Below are positions 1 to 8,400 of a stretch of 32,781 bases of DNA, one piece after another; position 1 is the stretch's first letter; the number at the start of each line of letters is the position of its first letter. The stretch is from Janibacter anophelis NBRC 107843 (lineage in GTDB: Bacteria > Actinomycetota > Actinomycetes > Actinomycetales > Dermatophilaceae): positions 1 to 32,781 of the forward strand of contig NZ_BCSQ01000043.1 in the NCBI RefSeq assembly GCF_001570945.1, written 5' to 3'. The notes beneath the pieces were generated by a model that worked only from the letters and a program-made list of their open reading frames with translations, made no database searches and was not told the origin of the DNA. A program made the position numbers and the translations under genes.

Positions 1-122
1 CGGCGGCGGTCGCCGCCCTCTCCGACGCGATCGGTGGCGAGCCGATCCCGGCCAAGGAGTACATGTTCAAGCCCGAGCTCGTCGTCCGGGCGTCCACCGC
101 GGCCGCGCCGGCCAGGAGCTGA
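1..122 (+). CDS. C-terminal end of a LacI-family-like transcriptional regulator (partial)
   Basis: Only the last 39 codons lie in the window, read from base 3 to a TGA at 120-122. The segment contains KPELVVRAST close to the C-terminus. The pattern PELVVRxST is the usual end of the sugar-binding domain of LacI/GalR repressors, where it forms the last strand of the effector domain. The DNA-binding part lies outside the window, so target and effector cannot be told. A periplasmic sugar-binding protein is a less likely alternative. The next gene starts 44 bases downstream on the same strand with no clear terminator between. Confidence 0.55.
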   Translation, partial: AAVAALSDAIGGEPIPAKEYMFKPELVVRASTAAAPARS

Positions 123-166
123 CCCGGTCGAGATCGACCGGGCGGGCCTGTGCCAAGGTTTCGCCC

Positions 167-1201
167 ATGTCTGACTTCGCTCCCGGGCCCACCGGCACCG
201 ACGAGGTGCTCTTCGCCGTCGACGGATCACTCGGACGGGTCCTGCTCAACCGACCGCGCGCGATCAACTCGCTGACCCGCGACATGGTCGTCGCCATCAG
301 GGTCCAGCTCGAGGCGTGGGCCGACGACCTGGCCGTGCGTGTCGTCTCGCTCGAGGGCGCCGGCGACCGGGGCCTGTGCGCCGGCGGCGACGTGCGCGCC
401 GTGCGCGAGGCGCACCTGGCGGGCACCAGTGGGGGAGTGGACTTCTGGGCCGACGAGTACTCGCTCGACGCGCAGATCGCCGAGTACCCCAAGCCCGTCA
501 TCGCCGTCATGGACGGCATCGTCATGGGCGGCGGCCTCGGGCTGTCGATGTTCGGCGCGGCGCGGTGGACGACCGAGCGCTCGCAGATCGCCATGCCCGA
601 GACGATCATCGGCTTCTTCCCCGACGTCGCCGCGACCTACCTGCTCTCCCGGGCGCCGGGCGAGACCGGCACGCACGTCGCTCTGACCGGGGCCACCTTC
701 GGCGGGGCCGACGCCGTGCACCTCGGGCTCGCCGATGCCGTCGTCGACCACTCCGACCTGCCACGGCTGATCAAGGCGGTCGCCGCGGGAGGGCCGGTCG
801 ACCCGGTCCCCGCCGACGCCACGACGGGCGAGGACGCACCGCTCGTCGCTGCCCGCGAGTGGATGGACGAGTGCTACGCCGGGGACGACCCCGCGGCGAT
901 CGTGCGGCGACTGCGCGACCACGACCACGCCGATGCGCGTGCGGCAGCCGAGGCGATCTCCCTTCGCTCGCCGCTGTCGGTCGCCGTGACGCTGGAGGCG
1001 ATGCGCCGGGCCCGCCACGCGGGATCGGTCCGGGAGGTCCTCGACACCGACACCCTCATCGCGCGGGGGCTGCTGCAGCGCAAGGACTTCACCGAAGGGG
1101 TCCGCGCCCAGCTCGTCGACAAGGACCGGCAGCCGCGCTGGGAGCACGCCTCCGTCGAAGATGTCACGCGCACAGAGGTGCTGTCGGTGTTCTCGGGTTA
1201 G
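167..1201 (+). CDS. enoyl-CoA hydratase/isomerase family, 3-hydroxyisobutyryl-CoA hydrolase type
   Basis: 344-residue crotonase-fold protein. Probable reaction: hydrolysis of 3-hydroxyisobutyryl-CoA to 3-hydroxyisobutyrate in valine breakdown, in the cytoplasm. The first oxyanion loop LCAGGDVRA is at residues 70-78 and the second (MGGGLGLS) at about 120-127. The acidic pair expected of the hydrolase branch is present: Glu in MPET (residue 145) and Asp in FFPDV (residue 153). The length of about 345 and a C-terminal helical region (about 230-340) fit HIBYL-CoA hydrolases rather than ordinary 260-residue hydratases. ATG at 167 directly precedes the conserved N-terminus; a clear Shine-Dalgarno is not evident. 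No other valine-pathway gene is in view, so an enoyl-CoA hydratase role on another substrate remains possible. Confidence 0.85.
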   Translation: MSDFAPGPTGTDEVLFAVDGSLGRVLLNRPRAINSLTRDMVVAIRVQLEAWADDLAVRVVSLEGAGDRGLCAGGDVRAVREAHLAGTSGGVDFWADEYSLDAQIAEYPKPVIAVMDGIVMGGGLGLSMFGAARWTTERSQIAMPETIIGFFPDVAATYLLSRAPGETGTHVALTGATFGGADAVHLGLADAVVDHSDLPRLIKAVAAGGPVDPVPADATTGEDAPLVAAREWMDECYAGDDPAAIVRRLRDHDHADARAAAEAISLRSPLSVAVTLEAMRRARHAGSVREVLDTDTLIARGLLQRKDFTEGVRAQLVDKDRQPRWEHASVEDVTRTEVLSVFSG

Positions 1202-1249
1202 GTTGGAGGACCACGGCGGGCGCCATGCCCGCGCGATCCCGATGGGACG

Positions 1250-2395
1250 GTGCCGATGATCCGGTTGGACGGCGTCACCAAGCAGTACCCCGACGGCACC
1301 ATCGCCGTCGACGACCTGAGTCTGACCGCGCCCGACCGCGCCATCACGGTGCTCGTCGGCCCCTCCGGCTGCGGCAAGACGACCACCCTGCGGATGATCA
1401 ACCGGATGATCGAGCCGACCTCTGGGTCGGTGACCATCGACGGCCAGGACGTCCTGGCGATGGACGCCGCGCAGCTGCGGCGTGGCATCGGCTACGTCAT
1501 CCAGCACGGCGGCCTCTTCCCGCACCACACGGTCGAGCGCAATGTCGCAGCCGTCCCGCTCCTGCTCGGCACGGGCAAGCGCGAGGCGATCTCGCGGGCC
1601 CGCGAGCTGCTCGAGCTCGTCGGCCTCGACCCCGCGCTCGGTCGCCGCTACCCCAGCCAGCTCTCCGGAGGGCAGCAGCAGCGCGTGGGGGTCGCCCGCG
1701 CGCTCGCGGCCGACCCGCCGGTCATGCTCATGGACGAGCCCTTCTCCGCCGTCGATCCCGTGGTGCGCGAGCAGCTGCAGGACGAGTTCCTGCGGCTGCA
1801 GGGCGAGCTGGGCAAGACGATCGTCATGGTCACCCACGACATCGACGAAGCGATCAAGCTCGGCGACCACGTCGCGGTGCTCCAGGTGGGTGGGCGCATC
1901 GCGCAGCTCGCCCGCCCCGCCGAGCTGCTCGCCCACCCCGCCGACGGCTTCGTCGCCGACTTCCTCGGGCGTGACCGCGGCTACCGCGCGCTCGGGTTCG
2001 AGCACGCGGCGATCCCGCTCCACGACGAGCCGACCGTCGCGCTCGGGGCGTCGGTCGCCGACGCCGCGGCCCGCGCCGGGTCCGACGGCTGGGTCCTGGT
2101 CGTGGACGAAGGGGGGCGACCCCATGGGTGGGCGCGCCCCGCCGACCTGCCGTCCGACCGGGCGCTCGACGACAGCTCACTCGCCCTCGGTGGCACGCTC
2201 GCCCGCACCGACGGGCCACTGCGCGCCGCCCTCGACGCGGCGCTGTCCTCACCCAGCCGCCGCGGCGTCGTCGTCGACACCGACGGCGTCCTCGCCGGCA
2301 CCTGCCGCGCGACCGAGGTGCTCTCGGTCATCGAGTCGCAGGAGCGTCCCCGTGACCCCGGGGCCGCCCCCCTCTCGCGCACGGCCGCGCCATGA
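1250..2395 (+). CDS. opuCA: osmoprotectant (betaine/choline-type) ABC transporter ATP-binding protein
   Basis: 381-residue ABC ATPase that powers uptake of quaternary amines such as glycine betaine, on the inner face of the membrane. Walker A GPSGCGKT is at residues 38-45, the Q-loop Gln near 85, signature LSGGQ at 138-142, Walker B VMLMDEP at 158-164 and the switch His in THD near 196. Residues about 240-365 form a C-terminal extension resembling two degenerate CBS modules (for example WVLVVDEGGRPHGW and GVVVDTDG), which in this family sense ionic strength. GTG at 1250 gives MPMIRLDG; ATG at 1256 is an equally workable start. The stop overlaps the permease start by 4 bases (ATGA). It is the first gene of a four-gene operon; substrate specificity is inferred from family only. 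Confidence 0.9.
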   Translation: MPMIRLDGVTKQYPDGTIAVDDLSLTAPDRAITVLVGPSGCGKTTTLRMINRMIEPTSGSVTIDGQDVLAMDAAQLRRGIGYVIQHGGLFPHHTVERNVAAVPLLLGTGKREAISRARELLELVGLDPALGRRYPSQLSGGQQQRVGVARALAADPPVMLMDEPFSAVDPVVREQLQDEFLRLQGELGKTIVMVTHDIDEAIKLGDHVAVLQVGGRIAQLARPAELLAHPADGFVADFLGRDRGYRALGFEHAAIPLHDEPTVALGASVADAAARAGSDGWVLVVDEGGRPHGWARPADLPSDRALDDSSLALGGTLARTDGPLRAALDAALSSPSRRGVVVDTDGVLAGTCRATEVLSVIESQERPRDPGAAPLSRTAAP

Positions 2396-3039
2396 GCTGG
2401 ATCCTTGACCACCTCGACGACATCTGGTCGCTGACGGTCTCGCACACCTGGCTGGCGGGGGTGCCGCTCCTCCTCGGGCTGCTCATCTCGCTGCCGCTGG
2501 GCTGGCTCGCCAACCGTCACCGGCGCATCCGCGGCGCCGTCGTCGTCTCGGCCGGGCTGCTCTACACCGTGCCGTCGCTCGCGCTCTTCGTCCTCATGCC
2601 GCTCGTGCTCGGCACCGGCATCCTCGACCCGCTCAACGTCGTCGTCGCCATGACGATCTACACGGTCGCGCTGCTCGTGCGCTCGGTCGTCGATGGGCTC
2701 GGGTCGGTGCCCGAGGAGGTGACCCGCTCTGCGACGGCCATGGGCTACACGCCGGTGCGGCGCTTCTTCGGCGTCGACCTGCCGCTCGCGGTGCCCGTCA
2801 TCGCCGCTGGGCTGCGCGTCGCCGCGGTCAGCAATGTCTCGATCGTCTCGATCGCCTCACTCATCGGCGTCAACCAGCTCGGTGACCTGCTCGTCGACGG
2901 GTACAACCGGGCCATCGCCGGCGAGCTCGCCGCCGGCATCCTCGGGTGCGTGTTGCTGGCCCTCGTCATGGACCTGGCGATCCGGCTGCTCGAGCAGGTG
3001 CTCACCCCGTGGCTGCGTGTGGGGCAGGGGGCGGCATGA
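2392..3039 (+). CDS. opuCB: osmoprotectant ABC transporter permease
   Basis: 215-residue integral membrane protein of the OpuCB/ProW permease family, forming half of the translocation pore. Hydrophobic spans are visible near residues 18-38, 50-75, 80-100, 130-155 and 175-200. The cytoplasmic coupling segment that docks on the ATPase (EEVTRSATAMGYTPVRRFF) lies near residues 103-125, followed by VDLPLAVP as is typical. The ATG at 2392 overlaps the ATPase stop and the TGA at 3037-3039 overlaps the next ATG, so the three products are probably translationally coupled. Base use matches its neighbours and nothing looks damaged. Confidence 0.9.
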   Translation: MSWILDHLDDIWSLTVSHTWLAGVPLLLGLLISLPLGWLANRHRRIRGAVVVSAGLLYTVPSLALFVLMPLVLGTGILDPLNVVVAMTIYTVALLVRSVVDGLGSVPEEVTRSATAMGYTPVRRFFGVDLPLAVPVIAAGLRVAAVSNVSIVSIASLIGVNQLGDLLVDGYNRAIAGELAAGILGCVLLALVMDLAIRLLEQVLTPWLRVGQGAA

Positions 3040-3764
3040 TCGGGTCGATCCTCGAGTGGCTGACGAGCAGCGAGAGCTGGTCGGGGGCCGACGGCATCCT
3101 CGCGCGGCTCATCGAGCACATCGGCTACACCCTCATCGTGCTCGTCATCGCTGCGGCCATCGCCATCCCGATCGGGCTGTGGATCGGTCACACCGGCCGC
3201 GGGCGCTGGCTCGTCACCGCGGCCAATGCCCTGCGGGCCGTGCCGACCCTCGGTCTGCTCTTCGCCCTGACCCTCGTGCTCCTGCCGCGCCTGCCCGGCG
3301 ACGCGGCCTTCCTCGTGCCGAGCGTCATCGTGCTCGTGCTGCTCGCGATCCCCGCGATCCTCTCGGGGACCTATGCCGGCGTCGAAGCCGTCTCGCCCGC
3401 GGCCCGCGACGCCGCCAAGGGCATCGGCATGACCGGCCGCCAGGTGCTCTGGCAGGTCGAGCTGCCGATCGCCCTGCCGCTGCTCATCTCCGGGCTGCGG
3501 GCCGCGGTGCTCCAGGTCGTCGCCACCGCGACCGTCGCCGCGTACGTCGGGCTCGGCGGCCTCGGCCGATTCCTCATCGACGGCCTCGCGACCCGCGACT
3601 ACGCGAGCACGGCTGGCGGCGCGATGCTCGTGGCGCTGCTCGCGCTGGCGCTCGACGCCCCCTTCGCCCTGCTCGAGCGTCTCGTGGTCTCCCCGGGACT
3701 CACCGGCCGCTCCCGCCCCCTTCGTCCCACGTCCGACCCCGTCACCGCTGGAGGAAAGCCATGA
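3036..3764 (+). CDS. opuCD: osmoprotectant ABC transporter permease (second)
   Basis: 242-residue second permease of the same transporter. Its ATG at 3036 overlaps the previous stop (ATGA). An N-terminal amphipathic stretch is followed by hydrophobic spans at about 33-55, 60-85, 90-115, 145-175 and 190-215. The coupling loop AARDAAKGIGMTGRQVLW followed by QVELPIALP is present near residues 125-150. Two separate permeases with one ATPase and one lipoprotein is the OpuC arrangement, as opposed to the single ProW permease. It overlaps the start of the lipoprotein gene by 4 bases (3761-3764). CGAAGGGGG, a motif over-represented in the core parts of this window, occurs on the reverse strand at 3716-3724. 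Confidence 0.9.
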   Translation: MIGSILEWLTSSESWSGADGILARLIEHIGYTLIVLVIAAAIAIPIGLWIGHTGRGRWLVTAANALRAVPTLGLLFALTLVLLPRLPGDAAFLVPSVIVLVLLAIPAILSGTYAGVEAVSPAARDAAKGIGMTGRQVLWQVELPIALPLLISGLRAAVLQVVATATVAAYVGLGGLGRFLIDGLATRDYASTAGGAMLVALLALALDAPFALLERLVVSPGLTGRSRPLRPTSDPVTAGGKP

Positions 3765-4681
3765 TCCGCACCGTCCGCACCGCCGCCGTGTCCCTCACCC
3801 TCGCCGGCGCGCTGGGTCTGTCCGCCTGTGGTGGCGGTGGTGACCCGCTCTCCAGCTCCTCGTCGAGCGAAGGGGGCGACGCCGCCGCCGGTGAGGTGGT
3901 CGTCGGCTCCGCCGACTTCTCCGAGTCGATCCTGCTCTCGCACATCTACGCCGGCGCGCTCGAGGCCGACGGCGTCACGGCCTCGACCAAGACCGTCGGG
4001 CCGCGCGAGATCTACCTCAAGGCGCTCGAGGAGGGCTCGGTCGACGTCATGCCGGAGTACACCGGCGGTCTGGCGCTGTACTACGACAAGGAGTTCGCCG
4101 AGACCGACCCGGACAAGACCTACGACGCGCTCGAGGGGCTGCTGCCCGACGGCATGGCCGTCCTCGAGAAGTCGGAGGCCGAGGACAAGGACTCCATCGT
4201 CGTGACGAAGGAGACCGCCGAGAGCAAGAACCTCAAGAGCGTCGCGGACCTCAAGGACGTCGCCGGCGAGATGACGCTCGGCGCGCCCTCGGAGTTCAAG
4301 ACGCGCGCCCAGGGCATCCCCGGCCTCAAGCGGGTCTACGGGGTGGAGTTCAAGACCTTCCGCCCGCTCAAGCCCGGCCAGGCCACCAATGGTGCGCTGA
4401 AGAACGGGCAGATCGACGCCGCGAACATCTTCAGCACCGACCCCGCGATCGTGGAGAACGAGTTCGTCGTGCTCGAGGACACCGAGAAGCTCTTCGGCAG
4501 CCAGAACGTCGTGCCCCTCGTGCGCACCGACGTGCAGGAGCAGGTGTCCAAGACGCTGGACGAGGTCTCCTCGAAGCTCACGACCGACAAGCTGCAGCAG
4601 ATGCTCAAGCGCACCGACATCGACAAGGAGGACCCGGACCAGGTGGCCGAGGACTTCCTCACGGAGGAGGGGCTCGCCTGA
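3761..4681 (+). CDS. opuCC: osmoprotectant ABC transporter substrate-binding lipoprotein
   Basis: 306-residue secreted lipoprotein that captures the substrate outside the membrane. It starts at ATG 3761 behind a strong GGAGGAAAG ribosome site and overlaps the permease stop. The signal peptide MIRTVRTAAVSLTLAGALG leads to a lipobox LSAC with lipidated Cys23, then a Gly/Ser linker. The mature part has the OpuAC/QAT fold signatures: VVVGSADFSESILLSHIYA near 45-65, KTVGPREIYLKALEEGSVDVMPEYTG split over 78-105, and a C-terminal DAANIFSTDPAI. Aromatic and acidic positions around PEYTG would line the betaine cage by family analogy. Choline, carnitine or glycine betaine cannot be distinguished from sequence alone. 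A compact hairpin follows the stop. Confidence 0.92.
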   Translation: MIRTVRTAAVSLTLAGALGLSACGGGGDPLSSSSSSEGGDAAAGEVVVGSADFSESILLSHIYAGALEADGVTASTKTVGPREIYLKALEEGSVDVMPEYTGGLALYYDKEFAETDPDKTYDALEGLLPDGMAVLEKSEAEDKDSIVVTKETAESKNLKSVADLKDVAGEMTLGAPSEFKTRAQGIPGLKRVYGVEFKTFRPLKPGQATNGALKNGQIDAANIFSTDPAIVENEFVVLEDTEKLFGSQNVVPLVRTDVQEQVSKTLDEVSSKLTTDKLQQMLKRTDIDKEDPDQVAEDFLTEEGLA

Positions 4682-4691
4682 CCGGTGTCCC

Positions 4692-4711
4692 GATGTGGCC
4701 GAGGCCACATC
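4692..4711 (+). terminator. hairpin after the osmoprotectant operon
   Basis: Nine-base perfect inverted repeat GATGTGGCC / GGCCACATC with a minimal loop, 10 bases past the opuCC stop. There is no T-run, as is common for actinobacterial terminators. It may act as terminator or mRNA 3-prime stabiliser. Confidence 0.5.
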
Positions 4712-4755
4712 TGGGTCGGGAAGAAGTCGGGGCCGCTGACGCTTGAGACCTTCGA

Positions 4756-4773
4756 TAGTTAAACAAACAACTA
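4756..4773 (+). promoter_or_regulatory. palindromic operator-like site upstream of the DoxX gene
   Basis: TAGTT-N8-AACTA inverted repeat in a short AT-rich stretch (TAGTTAAACAAACAACTA) between 34 and 17 bases before the DoxX start. Its size and composition resemble MarR-type repressor sites, which often control DoxX and other redox-related genes in actinobacteria. No regulator gene is adjacent, so the factor is unknown. Confidence 0.4.
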
Positions 4774-4789
4774 ACTCGGAGGTTCTCCC

Positions 4790-5194
4790 ATGGACATCAT
4801 CGTCCTCATCGCCCGCATCCTCTTCGCCGCGATCTTCATCGCGTCCGGCATCGGCCACCTGACCCAGAGCGAGGCGATGGCGGGCTACGCCAAGTCCGTG
4901 GGTGTCCCGGCGGCCAAGCTCAGCGTCATCGTCTCCGGCGTGCTCATGGTCGTCGGCTCCCTCTCGGTCATCCTCGGTGTCTGGGGCGACCTCGGCTCGC
5001 TGATGATCCTCGTCGCCGTCGCGCCGATCGCCTTCCTCATGCACCGGTTCTGGAAGGCCGATGGTGAGGCCCGCATGAACGAGCAGATCCAGTTCAACAA
5101 GACCATCTCGCTCGCCGGTGGGGCGCTCGCGCTCTTCGCGCTCTTCGTCCTGGTGCCCGAGCTCGGCCTGACGGTCACCGGCCCGCTCCTCTGA
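4790..5194 (+). CDS. DoxX family membrane protein
   Basis: 134-residue four-helix membrane protein. Hydrophobic spans at about 3-22, 44-66, 70-88 and 108-128 match the DoxX/DoxD-like family. The conserved early segment FIASGIGHLTQSEAMAGYA and the loop MHRFWKADGEARMNEQ are visible. Family members are linked to redox or thiol homeostasis, but the biochemical role is mostly unsettled, so none is assigned. ATG at 4790 follows a GGAGG site (4778-4782) at good spacing. The gene is monocistronic between a hairpin and a strong terminator. The palindrome directly upstream suggests repressor control, probably by an inducible MarR-like factor. Confidence 0.85.
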   Translation: MDIIVLIARILFAAIFIASGIGHLTQSEAMAGYAKSVGVPAAKLSVIVSGVLMVVGSLSVILGVWGDLGSLMILVAVAPIAFLMHRFWKADGEARMNEQIQFNKTISLAGGALALFALFVLVPELGLTVTGPLL

Positions 5195-5208
5195 GCGACC
5201 CTCGCGTG

Positions 5209-5242
5209 ACGTCGGCCCCGGCCATCCGGCCGGGGCCGACGT
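5209..5242 (+). terminator. strong bidirectional terminator hairpin after the DoxX gene
   Basis: Fifteen-base perfect stem (ACGTCGGCCCCGGCC with its complement) and 4-base loop ATCC, starting 14 bases after the DoxX stop. The same ATCC loop recurs in the terminators at 30436-30467 and 32268-32303, a local style of terminator. Confidence 0.85.
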
Positions 5243-5309
5243 GTGTCCGGGGTGGCTTGGTGCGTCTCGCGGCCGGTCCGCCTGGCGGCGTTGAGGTCAC
5301 CTGTCGTCG

Positions 5310-5355
5310 TTGATGTCGCGTGGTTGCCCCTTTCCGGGCAGCCACGTGACATCAA
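5310..5355 (+). repeat. 20-bp intergenic hairpin with two G-U wobbles
   Basis: Left arm 5310-5329 and right arm 5336-5355 pair over 20 bases, with loop CTTTCC. The only two deviations are G:U/U:G pairs in the plus-strand RNA, which would be C:A mismatches on the other strand. It sits between two terminators and so is not needed as one. Nature unknown: REP-like element or small structured RNA. Confidence 0.5.
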
Positions 5356-5403
5356 TGCTGCCGGGATGGGGGTGTCGGCGTCCGGCGCACCCGGCAATGA
5401 CGA

Positions 5404-5434
5404 AGGGGGCTGCGCACCGTGTGCGCAGCCCCCT
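5404..5434 (-). terminator. terminator of the Fe-S reductase gene
   Basis: Fourteen-base perfect stem (AGGGGGCTGCGCAC and complement), loop CGT, lying 21 bases beyond the minus-strand stop at 5455. It is symmetrical enough to stop plus-strand transcripts as well. Confidence 0.75.
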
Positions 5435-5454
5435 CGTCGTGGGTCGTGCTGTGG

Positions 5455-8400
5455 TCACTCCCAGGACGGGTTCGCGTTCTTCTTCGCGAGCTCCGACAGG
5501 TCGCCCGTGTCGGCGGCCGAGGGAGCGGGGGTGTCGGCAGCGGGCTGCTCGGCCTTCGCCTCCTCGGCCTGGGGCTCCTCCACCCGGGGCTGCTCCGCCT
5601 GGGGCTCGGGAGCGTCCTCGGACTGAGCAGGCTCCTCGGCGACAGGCGTCTCGGCCTGCGGTGCTTCGGTGACCTGCTCGGCCGCGGGGGCCTCGGCGAC
5701 CTGCTCGGCCTGCGGCTCGTCGACCGCGGGCTCGGGAGCCTCGGCAGCAGGAGCCTCGGCCGCGGGAGCCTCAGCAGCAGGTGCTGCAGCGGCAGCCGGA
5801 GCGGCCGCGCCCGTCTCCCACGAGGGAGCAGCGTTCTTGCGTGCCAGGTCGCTGTCGCCGGCCGGCGCCGCTGCCGGTGCGGTGGCCTGCGGGGCGGGCT
5901 CCGCCGCCGCAGGCGCCTGGGGCTCCTCGACCTGAGCCGTGGGCTCCTCGGTCACAGGGGCCTCGGTGACGTCCGGCTCGGCAGGTGCCTCGACCGCGGG
6001 TGCCTCGGCCTTCGGCTCCTCGGACGCGGGGGCCTCGGCAGCCGGGGCGGCGGCCGGAGCGCCGGTCTCCCACGAGGGAGCGGCGTTCTTGCTCGCGAGG
6101 TCGCTTCCACCGCTCGCCGCAGGGGCAGGAGCCTCAGCAGGCGCGGCGGTCTCGGCAGGGGCGGGTGCCTCACCCTTTGGCTCCTCGACCGGAGCTGTGG
6201 GCTCCTCGGCCGCGGGTGCCTCGGCCGCCGGGGCAGCGGCAGGGGTGCCGGTCTCCCAGGAGGGAGCAGCGTTCTTCTCCGCAACCGAGCCCGTCTCCCA
6301 CGAGGGGGCAGCGTTCTTGCTGGTGACCGTGTCGTCAGCGGCGGCTGCCTCGACCTTGGGCTCCGCGGCCGCGGGGGCCTCCGCCTTCGGCTCCTCGGCA
6401 GCCGGAGTCCCGGTTTCCCAGGAGGGAGCGGCGTTCTTGTCCGCGACCGAGCCGGTCTCCCAGGACGGGGCGGCGTTCTTGTCCGCAGCGGTGGCGTCGG
6501 CCTTCGGCTCCTCGGCCGCGGGGGCCTCGGCAGCCGGGGCGGCGGCCGGAGCGCCGGTCTCCCAGGAGGGAGCGGCGTTCTTCTCCGCAGCCGAGCCGGT
6601 CTCCCAGGAGGGAGCGGCGTTCTTCTCCGCAGCGGTGGCGTCGGCCTTCGGCTCCTCGGCCGCGGGGGCCTCCGCAGCCGGGGCGGCAGCCGGAGCGCCG
6701 GTCTCCCAGGAGGGAGCGGCATTCTTCTCGGCAGCCGAGCCGGTCTCCCAGGACGGGGCGGCGTTCTTGTCCGCAGCGGACGAGTCGGCGCTCGCGGCGG
6801 CAGCACCAGCGCCGGCCGCTGCAGCACCAGCGCCCACGGCAGCGCCGGTCTCCCACGAGGGAGCGGCGTTCTTGTCCGCAGCGGTCTCGCGACCGGCAAC
6901 GGCCTTCGGGTCCTCGCCGGCCTCCTCGACCGCGGCAGCGGTCTGCGCGGTCTCGGCCTCGCTCGGAGCGGCGGGGGTCGCCCCCTTCGCTCCCTCACCC
7001 TCGGTGGGCGCGGGGACGGCGGTCTTGGGCTCGGCCTCGGCCTGCTCCTGCGCCTCGGTGGTGCCGCCCTTCGCGGGGACGACCGCCTCCTTGACCGACG
7101 CGAGCAGCATCTGGGCCACGTCGACGACCTCGATGTCCTCGGACGCACCCTCGGACTGCTTGGCCGTCAGGCCGTCGCTGAGCATGACGCGGCAGAAGGG
7201 GCAGCCCACGGCGATCCGGTCGGCGCCGGTCGCGATGGCCTCCTCGGTGCGGTTGAGGTTGATCCGCGAGCCGAGCTGCTCCTCCATCCACATGCGGGCG
7301 CCACCGGCGCCGCAGCAGAAGGACTTCTCCTTGGTCCGCTCCATCTCCTTGAGCTCGACACCCGGCAGGGCCGAGATGAGCTCACGCGGCGGGGCGTAGA
7401 CGTTGTTGTGACGACCCAGGTAGCACGGGTCGTGGTAGGTCACCGACGGCGCGGACGACGCGACGTCCTTCAGGCTCGACTTGCGCGGGCCCTCGGGGCG
7501 GTTGACCGGGACGATCTTCTTCTCGCGGACGAGGCGGTTGAGCAGCTGCGTGTGGTGCAGCACCTCGTACTTGCCGCCGAGCTGCGGGTACTCGTTCTTG
7601 ATCGTGTTGAAGCAGTGCGCGCACGTGACGACGATCTTCGTCGCGCCGAGCTCGTTGAGCGTCTCGACGTTCTGCTCCGCCAGCATCTGGAAGAGCACCT
7701 CGTTGCCCGCGCGGCGAGCGGAGTCACCGGTGCAGGTCTCGCCGTTGCCGAGGACCGCGAAGTCCACGCCGGCGTGGTCGAAGAGCTCGGCGACCGCGCG
7801 CGTCGTCTTCTTGGCGCGGTCCTCGTAGGCGCCGGCGCAGCCGACCCAGAAGAGGTAGTCGACCTCGTCCGCGGACTCGGCGTCCTCACCGAGCACCTTG
7901 ACGGTGAAGGGGAGGTCCTTCGCCCAGTCCATGCGCGCCTTGGCACCCATGCCCCACGGGTTGCCCTTGGACTCGAGCTTCTTGAACAGGCCGCCGAGCT
8001 CGCTCGGGAAGGCCGACTCGATGAGGTTCTGGTAGCGGCGCATGTCGACGATGTGGTCGACGTGCTCGATGTCGACGGGGCACTGCTCGACGCAGGCGCC
8101 ACAGGTGGTGCAGGACCACAGGACGTCCTCGTCGATGACGGCGTCCGGGCCGTGCGGGTTGTAGGCCGACAGCGGGTGGTCGACGTCGTAGCCGGTCTGG
8201 CCGACGAGCGACATCTCGGCCCAGTTGATGGCGTCGGGCTCCGCGGTGGCGACGGCGCCCTCCGCCTCGCCCCCCTTCGTCCCGGGTGCGCCGGCCAGCG
8301 CGACGGCACCGCTGGCGGTCTGGCCCTTGGCCCCACCCGGCGAGGCGATGACGCCCGAGACGCCGTTGGCGGCGGCCAGGTACGGCGCCTTGGAGTGCGC

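Noticed and set aside
316-1974. Frameshift or fusion between the hydratase-like gene and the ABC ATPase
   Set aside because: The alternative-frame open stretch is Arg-rich shadow; both genes are intact in their own frames.
5458-6885. CRISPR-like array of about 27-base repeats
   Set aside because: The repeats are in frame in a coding gene, intervals are irregular and low-complexity, and no cas gene is near.
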